Below, piece after piece: positions 57,493-64,000 of a stretch of DNA of 64,000 nucleotides. The DNA lies in NCBI GenBank assembly GCA_904420555.1, contig CAJFVO010000009.1, forward strand, positions 16,963-80,962. The letters are read 5' to 3'. Position 1 is the stretch's first letter, and every line of letters begins with the position of its first letter. Under the pieces are notes generated by a model, which saw only the letters and a list, made by a program, of their open reading frames with translations, was not told the origin of the DNA and did no database searches. This DNA is from Candidatus Heritagella intestinalis. GTDB taxonomy: Bacteria > Bacillota > Clostridia > Oscillospirales > Acutalibacteraceae. The position numbers and the translations under genes were made by a program.

Positions 57493-59073
57493 TTATTTGC
57501 CGCTGTCGCCGTAGTTGGAGAGGACGCGGGCGGAGGGGTCGTCCACGTTGCAGCCCTCCCAGTCCCGGTTGGGCATCCAGAACCCAGGAATCATCTGGGC
57601 CTGGCCGGGATAATATTCCTCAAACAGCTCCCGGTACAGGAGGGATTCCTTGGTAAAGGGGCGGGCGTAGTCGTACTTCCGGCACTTCTCCTGGAATTCC
57701 TCGTCGGTATACCGGCTCTCGGCGTACTCCTTCAGGTCGTCCACCATGGAGTGGCCCACCGCGTCGGAAAACGCCGCCTTCTCCCGCATAAGGATGGATT
57801 CCGGCAGGTAGTCCCCCCGGAAAGCCCGGCGCAGGAGGTATTTGCCCTTGCCATAAGTATTCACTTTCCTGGCCGGGTCAATACCCATGACGTACTCCAC
57901 AAAGTCCAAATCCCCAAAGGGCACCCGGGCTTCCAGGGAGTTCACGGAAATGCACCGGTCGGCCCGGAGCACGTCGTAGCAGTGGAGCTCCCGCACCCGC
58001 TTTTCCGATTCTTCCTGGAAGGCCTGGGGCGTGGGGGCGAAGTCCGTGTACTTGTAGCCGAAGAGCTCGTCGGAAATCTCCCCGGTGAGGAGCACCCGGA
58101 TGTCCGTGTCCTCGTGAATGGCCTTGCACACCAGATACATGCCGATGCTGGCCCGGATGGTGGTGATGTCGTAGGTGCCCAGCAGGGCCACCACCCGGGG
58201 CAGGGCCTGGAGCACGTCCTCCCGGGTGATCATCACCTCGTGGTGGTTGGCCCCGATAAATTCCGCCGCTTCCCGGGCGTATTTCAGGTCGATGGCGTCC
58301 ACGTCCATGCCGATGGCAAAGGTCTCAATGGGTTTTTTCAGGAGCTTGGCCGCCACGGCGCACACCAGGGAGGAATCCAGGCCGCCGCTGAGGAGGAACC
58401 CCAGGGGCACGTCGGAATCCAGCCGCTTGGCAATGCCGGCAGTGAGCTTTTCCCGGATGTTCCGGCAGATGGTGTCCAGGCTGTCGTAACACACCTTTTT
58501 CACCTGGGTCACGTCCCGGTAGCAGACGAACTTCTCCCCGTCGTAGTAGTGCCCCGGCGGGAAGGGGACGACCTTCTGGCACAGGCCCACCAGGTTCTTG
58601 GCCTCGCTGGCAAAGAGCATCTCCCCTCTGTCATTTTTCCCGTAGAACAGGGGCCGGATGCCGATGGGGTCCCGGGCGGCGATGAACTTGCCGGTCTGGC
58701 CGTCATAGAGGACCATGGCAAATTCCGCGTCCAGCTTTGCAAACATCTCAAAACCGTATTCCCGGTACAGGGGCAGCAGGATTTCGCAGTCGGAGCCGCT
58801 CTGGAAGGTGTAGCCCTTCTCCTCCAGCTCCTTTTTCATGGGCCGGAACCCGTAGATTTCCCCGTTGCACACCAGGAAATCCCCGTCCCGGCCAAAGGGC
58901 TGCATCCCTTCCGGCTGGGGGCCCATAATGGCCAGCCGGTGAAATGCCAGCAACCCCTTCCCCGTGTCGATAATCCGGGAATCGTCCGGCCCCCGGGAAC
59001 GGGTCCGCGCAAAGCCCTCCCGGAATTTTTCCAGCGGCATCCCTTGGCCGCAATATCCCATAATGGAGCACAT
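57493..59073 (-). CDS. asnB: Asparagine synthase (glutamine-hydrolysing)
   Basis: This 526-residue enzyme makes asparagine from aspartate, ATP and glutamine. Cys2 after the initiator Met (MCSIMGYCG) is the Ntn glutaminase nucleophile; this fixes the start at 59073, although the ribosome site (GAGAAGG, about 15 nt away) is poor. The synthetase domain has the PP-loop FLLSGGLDSSLVCAVAAKLL, and TGEISDELFGYKYT and SLEARVPFGDLDF follow. It lies between glnA(III) and gltB on the same strand, after two terminators. Confidence 0.95.
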   Translation of the reverse strand: MCSIMGYCGQGMPLEKFREGFARTRSRGPDDSRIIDTGKGLLAFHRLAIMGPQPEGMQPFGRDGDFLVCNGEIYGFRPMKKELEEKGYTFQSGSDCEILLPLYREYGFEMFAKLDAEFAMVLYDGQTGKFIAARDPIGIRPLFYGKNDRGEMLFASEAKNLVGLCQKVVPFPPGHYYDGEKFVCYRDVTQVKKVCYDSLDTICRNIREKLTAGIAKRLDSDVPLGFLLSGGLDSSLVCAVAAKLLKKPIETFAIGMDVDAIDLKYAREAAEFIGANHHEVMITREDVLQALPRVVALLGTYDITTIRASIGMYLVCKAIHEDTDIRVLLTGEISDELFGYKYTDFAPTPQAFQEESEKRVRELHCYDVLRADRCISVNSLEARVPFGDLDFVEYVMGIDPARKVNTYGKGKYLLRRAFRGDYLPESILMREKAAFSDAVGHSMVDDLKEYAESRYTDEEFQEKCRKYDYARPFTKESLLYRELFEEYYPGQAQMIPGFWMPNRDWEGCNVDDPSARVLSNYGDSGK

Positions 59074-59155
59074 AAGTTCAAACACCAACCTTCTCAATTC
59101 CTATTCCATGTTCTGTACTCTCCCGCGCCCCCCTCCCAAAGGGACGCTGATGCCG

Positions 59156-59187
59156 AAAAGCCGTCTGGGTTCTGGCCCAAACGGCTT
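59156..59187 (-). terminator. Second terminator-like hairpin before asnB
   Basis: On the minus strand AAGCCGTTTGGG pairs with CCCAGACGGCTT over 12 bp with one wobble and a 6-nt loop, followed by TTC. It lies 83 nt before the asnB start and could be an attenuator. Confidence 0.6.
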
Positions 59188-59196
59188 ACGGCTATG

Positions 59197-59234
59197 AAAA
59201 AAGCCCGAGGGGGAGCCCCGAAGGGCTTGGGCTT
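59197..59234 (-). terminator. Terminator of glnA(III)
   Basis: On the minus strand an AAGCCC...GGGCTT stem encloses an inner AGCCC-TTC-GGGGCT hairpin and ends in TTTTTTC, 16 bp beyond the stop at 59250. Confidence 0.75.
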
Positions 59235-59249
59235 TCGCCCGTGCCGCTC

Positions 59250-61346
59250 TCAGCGCACGCCGAAGAGCAGGTCGCCATAGGTGGGGTAGGGGTAGTACTT
59301 CCGGTCCAGGGACGTCTCAATCTCGTCTGCGGTAATGCGCAGCTGGGTCATGGCGTCAAAGACCTTCCCCCGGTAATACTTGGCCCGCTCCAGCTCGTCA
59401 CAGTGCATGGGCACCAGTTCCAGCAGGACGTCCTCCAAGGCCTGGGTTTGGCGGTACATGGTCCCCACCAAAGAAGAAATCTTCTGAATCTGGGCCTCTT
59501 CATAGCTGCAATCCGCACCGGGGGCAGCGGCCTTCTTGGCGTTCACCGTCTCGCTGAGCTTGCCGGTAAAGGCGGAGAAAGCGGGAAGCAAATCCCGGCG
59601 GGCCATATCCAGCATGGTCACGGCCTCAATATTCAAAATCTTGCTGTAGTTGTCCAGAATAATCTCATACCGGGCCCGAATCTCCGTTTCGGTAAACACC
59701 CTGTGCTGGGCAAAGAGCTTTACGTTCTTTTCTGCCAGGAAATAGGGCAGGCAGTCCGGGGTCGTCCGCAGGTTTAAGAGGCCCCGGCGCTGGGCCTCCT
59801 CCACCCAGGCGTCGTCATAGCCGTTGCCATTGAAAATAATGCGCTTGTGGTTGTGGATGGTTTCCTGGATCAGGCCATGGAGGGCCGCGTTAAAGTCCCC
59901 GGCATTTTCCAGCATATCGGCATACTGGCGCAGGCTTTCCGCCACGGCGGTATTCAGGACGATGTTAGCGCCGGAAATGGAATCGTTGGAGCCCAGCATC
60001 CGGAACTCAAACTTATTGCCGGTGAAGGCAAAGGGAGAGGTGCGGTTGCGGTCGGTGGTGTCCTTGGGGAACCGGGGCAGGATATGCACCCCCACCTTCC
60101 AGAGCTCCTTTTCCCGGGAACCGTATTCCTCGCCCTTTTCAATGGAATCCAGGATAGCGGTGAGCTCGTCCCCCAGGAACATGGACACAATGGCCGGCGG
60201 GGCTTCGTTGGCGCCCAAGCGGTGGTCGTTGCCGGCAGAGGCCACGGAAATCCGCAGCAAATCCTGATAGTCGTCCACAGCCTGGATGACGGCGCAGAGG
60301 AACAGCAGGAACTGGGCGTTCTCGTGAGGCGTGTCGCCGGGGTCCAGGAGGTTCTTGCCGGTGTTGGTGGAGATGGACCAGTTGTTGTGCTTGCCGGAGC
60401 CGTTGACGCCGGCAAAGGGCTTCTCGTGGAGCAGGCACACCAGGCCGTGCTTCTTGGCGATGCGCTGCATCAGCTCCATGGTCAGCTGGTTGTGGTCGGT
60501 GGCAATGTTGGTGGTGGTAAAGATGGGAGCCAGCTCGTGCTGGGCCGGAGCCACCTCATTGTGCTCGGTCTTGGCCAGGACGCCCAGCTCCCAAAGCTCC
60601 TGGTTCAAATCCTCCATGAACTCCGCTACCCGGGTCTTGATGGTGCCGAAGTAGTGGTCGTCCAGCTCCTGGCCCTTGGGGGATTTGGCACCGAAAAGGG
60701 TGCGGCCGGTATAAATCAGGTCGGGGCGCTTGTCGAACATTTCCTTTTCCACCAGGAAATATTCCTGCTCCGGGCCCACGGTGGTCTTGACGGAAGTGAC
60801 GTCCTCGTCGCCGAAGAGGCGGAGCACCCGCATGGCCTGGCGGTTAATGGCCTCCATGGAGCGGAGCAGAGGGGTCTTTTTATCCAGGGCCTCGCCGCCG
60901 TAGGAGCAGAAGGCCGTGGGGATGCAAAGGGTCTTGCCCTTAATAAAGGCGTAGGAGGTGGGGTCCCAGGCGGTGTATCCCCGGGCCTCAAAGGTGGCCC
61001 GCAGGCCGCCGGAGGGGAAAGAGGAAGCGTCAGGCTCGCCCTGAATCAGCTCCTTGCCGGAGAATTCCATAATCACCCGGCCGTCATCGGTAGGGGCGAT
61101 AAAGCTGTCGTGCTTCTCGGCGGTAATGCCGGTCATGGGCTGGAACCAGTGGGTAAAATGGGTAGCGCCCTTTTCAATGGCCCAGTCCTTCATGGCGTTG
61201 GCCACTACATTGGCCACGGCGTTGTCCAGATGTTTGCCTAATTTAATGGTGCGCTGGAGCTGCTTATAGGTCTCCTTGGGCAGCCGCTCCCGCATGACGG
61301 AATCACTGAAAACGTTGGAGCCGAAGATTCTTGTGACCTCATTCAT
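59250..61346 (-). CDS. glnN: Type III glutamine synthetase (GlnN family)
   Basis: This 698-residue enzyme makes glutamine from glutamate, ammonia and ATP, forming the large double-ring GSIII type. Family signatures are [18 protein letters not shown], the [13 protein letters not shown] metal-binding glutamates, [34 protein letters not shown] and [21 protein letters not shown] at 61346 follows AGAGG by 8 nt; the ATG at 61352 is too close. Two terminator-like hairpins in its 190-nt leader suggest regulated antitermination. Confidence 0.97.
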   Translation of the reverse strand: MNEVTRIFGSNVFSDSVMRERLPKETYKQLQRTIKLGKHLDNAVANVVANAMKDWAIEKGATHFTHWFQPMTGITAEKHDSFIAPTDDGRVIMEFSGKELIQGEPDASSFPSGGLRATFEARGYTAWDPTSYAFIKGKTLCIPTAFCSYGGEALDKKTPLLRSMEAINRQAMRVLRLFGDEDVTSVKTTVGPEQEYFLVEKEMFDKRPDLIYTGRTLFGAKSPKGQELDDHYFGTIKTRVAEFMEDLNQELWELGVLAKTEHNEVAPAQHELAPIFTTTNIATDHNQLTMELMQRIAKKHGLVCLLHEKPFAGVNGSGKHNNWSISTNTGKNLLDPGDTPHENAQFLLFLCAVIQAVDDYQDLLRISVASAGNDHRLGANEAPPAIVSMFLGDELTAILDSIEKGEEYGSREKELWKVGVHILPRFPKDTTDRNRTSPFAFTGNKFEFRMLGSNDSISGANIVLNTAVAESLRQYADMLENAGDFNAALHGLIQETIHNHKRIIFNGNGYDDAWVEEAQRRGLLNLRTTPDCLPYFLAEKNVKLFAQHRVFTETEIRARYEIILDNYSKILNIEAVTMLDMARRDLLPAFSAFTGKLSETVNAKKAAAPGADCSYEEAQIQKISSLVGTMYRQTQALEDVLLELVPMHCDELERAKYYRGKVFDAMTQLRITADEIETSLDRKYYPYPTYGDLLFGVR

Positions 61347-61377
61347 GTTCATAACCTCTTTTCGCAGAATCAAATGG

Positions 61378-61431
61378 AAAAAGCGGCAAAGACGCTGTAG
61401 AAACCTTTCTACGACGTCTTTGCCGCTTTTT
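61378..61431 (-). terminator. Second terminator-like hairpin in the glnN leader
   Basis: On the minus strand 17 bases AAAAAGCGGCAAAGACG pair perfectly with the mirrored arm. An upper stem GTAGA/TCTAC closes a hexaloop AAGGTT, and the lower arm ends in TTTTT. It lies only about 31 nt before the start codon, so it must be bypassed for expression. Confidence 0.8.
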
Positions 61432-61473
61432 GGCCCGCACAGGGGTTTGCCGCGCCGGATTTCCCGGCTTATG

Positions 61474-61531
61474 AAAAAAAGAAACGGCAATTTGAGTACA
61501 GAACTACTTGTCTGCGACTCCATTGCCGTTT
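61474..61531 (-). promoter_or_regulatory. glnN leader attenuator hairpin, AACGGC...GCCGTT type
   Basis: On the minus strand AAACGGCAAT (61531-61522) pairs with ATTGCCGTTT (61491-61482). Inner GAGT/ACTC and CAGA/TCTG stems sit between, and CTTTTTTT follows. It starts about 5 nt after the predicted transcript start and looks like an intrinsic terminator at the very 5' end. Confidence 0.75.
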
Positions 61532-61542
61532 CAACGCAATTT

Positions 61543-61571
61543 ATTATAGCCAGCCCCTTTGGGTTTGTCAA
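61543..61571 (-). promoter_or_regulatory. Consensus sigma-A promoter of glnN
   Basis: On the minus strand exact TTGACA, 17 bp, exact TATAAT. The transcript is predicted to start near 61536, about 190 nt before the coding region. Confidence 0.92.
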
Positions 61572-61633
61572 GGGGTTTTTGCAAGATTTTTTCTCTAATC
61601 CTGCAAAAATCTAATTTTCCCCCTTCAGCGCCC

Positions 61634-61662
61634 TTGACAAACCGGCGGCCGGACCGTACAAT
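61634..61662 (+). promoter_or_regulatory. Sigma-A promoter of glnA(I)
   Basis: TTGACA, 17 bp, TACAAT. It is divergent from the glnN promoter, 62 bp away between the two -35 elements. The transcript should start near 61669. Confidence 0.88.
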
Positions 61663-61686
61663 ATAATCAGAAAGCAAAGAACGGGC

Positions 61687-61745
61687 AACGGCGCTCATGA
61701 CGGTATCGGAATCGGCTTTCCGACGCCGCCGGTGAGCGCCGTTTT
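61687..61745 (+). promoter_or_regulatory. glnA(I) leader attenuator hairpin, AACGGC...GCCGTT type
   Basis: AACGGCGCTCA (61687-61697) pairs perfectly with TGAGCGCCGTT (61733-61743), followed by a short T-run. Inside, TCGGAA/TTCCGA closes a hexaloop TCGGCT. The 18 bases from 61683 match the pyrG leader from 10493 with one difference. Confidence 0.75.
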
Positions 61746-61787
61746 CTAAAAATAAGGGGCGCGGCCCCCGGGAAAGGAAGGAACGCA

Positions 61788-62975
61788 ATGTATTCCTACG
61801 ATGAAGTGATGACCTACTGCCAGGAGGAGGATGTAAAGTTTATCCGGCTGGCCTTCTGCGACCTGACTGGGCGTCAGAAAAATATCGCCATCATGCCGGA
61901 AGAGCTGGGCCGGGCCTTCCGCTACGGCATCTCCTTCGACGCCTCGGCCATTCCGGGCTTTGGCGACGAAGTGCGCTCCGACCTGTTCCTGTTCCCGGAC
62001 CCCTCCACCCTATCGGTGCTGCCCTGGCGGTCTGCCCAGGGCCAAGTGGTGCGGATGTTCTGCGATATCCGCCGGCCCGACGGTTCCCCCTTTGAGCGGG
62101 ACAGCCGCCGCCTCTTGAAAAAGGCCGTGGAGGCGGCCAAGGAAATGGGCATTACCTGCTATTTTGGCGCGGAATTTGAGTTTTATCTTTTCCGCACCGG
62201 GGAAAACGGCGAGGCCACCCGCATCCCCTATGACAACGCCGGTTATATGGACATCGCCCCCGAGGATAAAGGGGAAAACGTCCGCCGGGAAATCTGCCTG
62301 ACCCTGGTGGACATGGGCATCCGGCCGGAAGGCTCCCACCACGAGGAGGGGCCAGGCCAAAACGAGATCGATTTCCGGTACAGCGACGCCCTCACCGCCG
62401 CGGACAACGCCGTCACCTTCCAGGCCGTAGTCAAGACCATCGCCATGCAGAACGGCCTGAGCGCCTGCTTCTCCCCCAAGCCCCTGCCGGACCAGAGCGG
62501 CAATGGCCTGCACATCAATATGTCCCTCCAGGGGGCCAGAGACCAGCGCCAGCGGGACGCCTTTATGGCGGGGATCCTCCGGCACGTCCGGGAAATCACC
62601 GCTTTTCTCAACCCCACCGAGGAATCCTATCTGCGCCTGGGGGAAAAGAAGGCCCCCCGCTATGTGACCTGGTCCCCGGAAAACCGCTCCCAGCTCATCC
62701 GCATCCCCGCCGCCCGGGGGGACGCCGTGCGCTTTGAGCTGCGCTCCCCGGACCCGGGCGCCAATCCCTATATCGCCTATGCCCTGCTGATTTACGCCGG
62801 CCTGGAAGGCATCCGCACGGAATCTTCCCTGTGCCCCCCGGTAAACGTGAACCTGTTCACCGCCGGCCCGGAGGTCACGGATTCCCTGGAAGCGCTGCCC
62901 GCCAGCCTGCCGGAGGCCCTGGAATTGGCCCGCCGCAGCCCCCTGATTGCCCGGTATATGCCGGAAATTTTGTAA
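61788..62975 (+). CDS. glnA: Glutamine synthetase, short type I
   Basis: This 395-residue type I enzyme is about 50 residues shorter than the usual 440-470. Metal and substrate residues are present in FGAEFEFYLF, HHEEGPGQNEID, GNGLHINMSL and NRSQLIRIP. The usual glutamate-flap sequence near GYEAP is replaced by LGEKKAPRYVTW, and the C-terminus stops before the adenylylation tyrosine of proteobacterial enzymes. ATG at 61788 follows AAAGGAAGG. It is co-transcribed with the ANTAR regulator gene 45 bp downstream, behind an attenuator-like leader. Confidence 0.93.
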   Translation: MYSYDEVMTYCQEEDVKFIRLAFCDLTGRQKNIAIMPEELGRAFRYGISFDASAIPGFGDEVRSDLFLFPDPSTLSVLPWRSAQGQVVRMFCDIRRPDGSPFERDSRRLLKKAVEAAKEMGITCYFGAEFEFYLFRTGENGEATRIPYDNAGYMDIAPEDKGENVRREICLTLVDMGIRPEGSHHEEGPGQNEIDFRYSDALTAADNAVTFQAVVKTIAMQNGLSACFSPKPLPDQSGNGLHINMSLQGARDQRQRDAFMAGILRHVREITAFLNPTEESYLRLGEKKAPRYVTWSPENRSQLIRIPAARGDAVRFELRSPDPGANPYIAYALLIYAGLEGIRTESSLCPPVNVNLFTAGPEVTDSLEALPASLPEALELARRSPLIARYMPEIL

Positions 62976-63020
62976 AACCCGGGGCCTGCCCCAAATCCAC
63001 ACAGACAGGAGGGAGCCGAT

Positions 63021-63608
63021 GTGACAAATCAGAAGAATACCCAGAGCGTGCTGGTGGTAGCTTCCGGGCAAAAATCCGGCGGCTTTTTGCAGGAGATGCT
63101 GCCTCCCAGCAAATTCTCCCCTGTCTTGACGGCCCGGGATGTGGGAAGCGCCCAGCGGATGCTGATAGAGCGGGACGTGGATCTGGTGCTCATCAACACC
63201 CCCCTGCCCGATGATTTCGGGGTACAGCTGGCCGTGGAAGCCAGCGAAAAGTACAACTGCGGCGTATTGGTGTTTGTCAAGGCGGAGCTTCTGGAAGCCG
63301 TGGAGCAGAAAGTGGAGGAGTACGGCATTTTGACCCTGCCCCGGCCTACCAGCCGCCAGATCGTATACCAGACCCTGCACCTGCTGGCCGCTTCCCGGCG
63401 GAAAATCCGGGCTTTAGAGGAAAAGACCTCTTCCCTGCAAAACAAAATGGAGGAAATCCGCCTGGTGAACCGGGCCAAGCTCCTGCTGGTGGAATGTCTG
63501 AAAATGAGCGAGTCTGAGGCCCACCGCTACATCGAAAAGACCGCCATGGACCGCTGCGTCCGGCGGCGGGAGATCGCGGAAAATATTATCCGCACCTATG
63601 GAAGCTGA
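63021..63608 (+). CDS. ANTAR-domain RNA-binding regulator with degenerate receiver
   Basis: This 195-residue protein has a receiver-like domain (about 8-122), a coiled coil (about 122-146) and a C-terminal ANTAR domain (about 144-192, IRLVNRAKLLLVECLKMSES...REIAENIIRTY). ANTAR domains bind paired RNA hairpins and prevent termination. The receiver seems unable to take phosphate: the usual Asp is Asn59 in LVLINTPLPDD and the conserved Lys-Pro is Arg-Pro. GTG at 63021 is 8 nt after AGGAGG. It directly follows glnA, so it probably controls nitrogen genes. Confidence 0.92.
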   Translation: MTNQKNTQSVLVVASGQKSGGFLQEMLPPSKFSPVLTARDVGSAQRMLIERDVDLVLINTPLPDDFGVQLAVEASEKYNCGVLVFVKAELLEAVEQKVEEYGILTLPRPTSRQIVYQTLHLLAASRRKIRALEEKTSSLQNKMEEIRLVNRAKLLLVECLKMSESEAHRYIEKTAMDRCVRRREIAENIIRTYGS

Positions 63609-63638
63609 ATGAGGCCCCATCAGCGGCTATCATCAAGA

Positions 63639-63667
63639 AAAAGCCCCGGAAAATCCGGGGCTTTTTT
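63639..63667 (+). terminator. Intrinsic terminator of glnA-ANTAR
   Basis: AAAAGCCCCGGA and TCCGGGGCTTTT form a 12-bp perfect stem with a 3-nt loop and a six-T tail. Confidence 0.93.
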
Positions 63668-63751
63668 CGCTGAAACTCTATTTTCTCTATTCTTCTTTGG
63701 GGCGGCCTGCTCCGCGTGGGAATGGCTGCTGTTTGCTCACGCCTTAAATGC

Positions 63752-64000
63752 GGCTGGGAGCCGTACACTGCCAGGGCACAAACTTTCACAAAGCCCACCC
63801 CGCGACCACACAGGCAAACTGCAAAGAGGATTCCCCTGTTTCGCGTGAGGATAACGACCCTATCTCTGCGCGCTTCCCCGCGACTTGGCGCCGCATACTG
63901 TCAGGGCACAAACTTTCACAAAGCCCGCCCCGCGACCACACAGGCAAACTGCAAAGAGGATTCCCTGTTTCGCGTGGGGATAACGACCCTATCTCTGCGC
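63752..64000. repeat. 130-bp tandem repeat, running off the window
   Basis: The sequence beginning CAGGGCACAAACTTTCACAA at 63772 recurs at 63902 with a 130-bp period. There are only a few substitutions and one deleted C. Copy 2 is cut by the window edge at 64000. The repeat contains GCGAAACAGG/CCTGTTTCGC-type sequences but no reading frame that looks coding. The 3' 390 bp of the window otherwise hold only the terminator. Confidence 0.85.

Noticed and set aside
61634..61787. Known glnA-type or downstream-peptide glutamine riboswitch
   Set aside because: The conserved core I remember for that class (CGUUCA with a GGACGGAAGUAGG-like part) is not found in these leaders.
63752..64000. CRISPR or rRNA start at the right edge
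   Set aside because: The 130-bp unit has no spacer variation and no rRNA sequence that I recognise.

Overview
The window is GC-rich chromosomal DNA from an anaerobic, endospore-forming member of the Clostridia, most like the Oscillospiraceae/Ruminococcaceae. The evidence is an Rnf complex, spoIIGA-sigE, a SpoIID-type protein, CotF-like coat proteins, LL-diaminopimelate aminotransferase, a type III glutamine synthetase, a radical-type 2-hydroxyacyl-CoA dehydratase activase and AAAGGAGG-type ribosome binding sites. The species is inferred only to that level.

Layout. 1-4.3 kb: truncated MBOAT acyltransferase, GNAT acetyltransferase, MscS channel, MORN-repeat protein and a small membrane protein. 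4.4-8.8 kb: trmL and the lower-glycolysis genes pgk-tpiA-gpmI. 9-10.3 kb: a MazG-like protein and an unknown membrane protein. 10.4-19.3 kb: one tight unit pyrG-carA-carB-purF-dapL behind a structured leader. 19.4-28 kb: LCP protein, ACT protein, Crp-type regulator, trxA-trxB, ArsR and AraC regulators, a serine hydrolase and a fructokinase. 28.2-35.2 kb: apbE, NusG-II protein, Gx transporter and rnfCDGEAB. 35.4-40.1 kb: a MarR-headed operon for a two-piece activase/dehydratase system. 40.3-50.7 kb: coat proteins, MazF, lipoprotein, beta-CASP nuclease, spoIIGA-sigE, a small XRE regulator cluster, citrate synthase and SpoIID. 51.2-63.6 kb: a nitrogen island, gltD-gltB-asnB-glnA(III) on the minus strand and, divergently, glnA(I) with an ANTAR-domain regulator. 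The window ends in a 130-bp tandem repeat.

How it fits together. The glutamine makers (two glutamine synthetases) and the first gene of a run of glutamine users (pyrG, carA, purF) share a leader design: a sigma-A promoter followed within about 5-25 nt by a long hairpin whose outer stem runs AACGGC...GCCGTT and ends in a T-run. The regulator gene directly after glnA(I) encodes an RNA-binding ANTAR domain behind a receiver that has lost its phospho-Asp. Together they suggest a glutamine or nitrogen attenuation circuit. This is the most interesting signal here; the link between protein and leaders is inferred, not shown.

No tRNA, rRNA, CRISPR array, transposase or prophage gene was recognised. 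Intergenic DNA at about 42.1-42.5 and 50.75-50.95 kb holds a mosaic repeat family.
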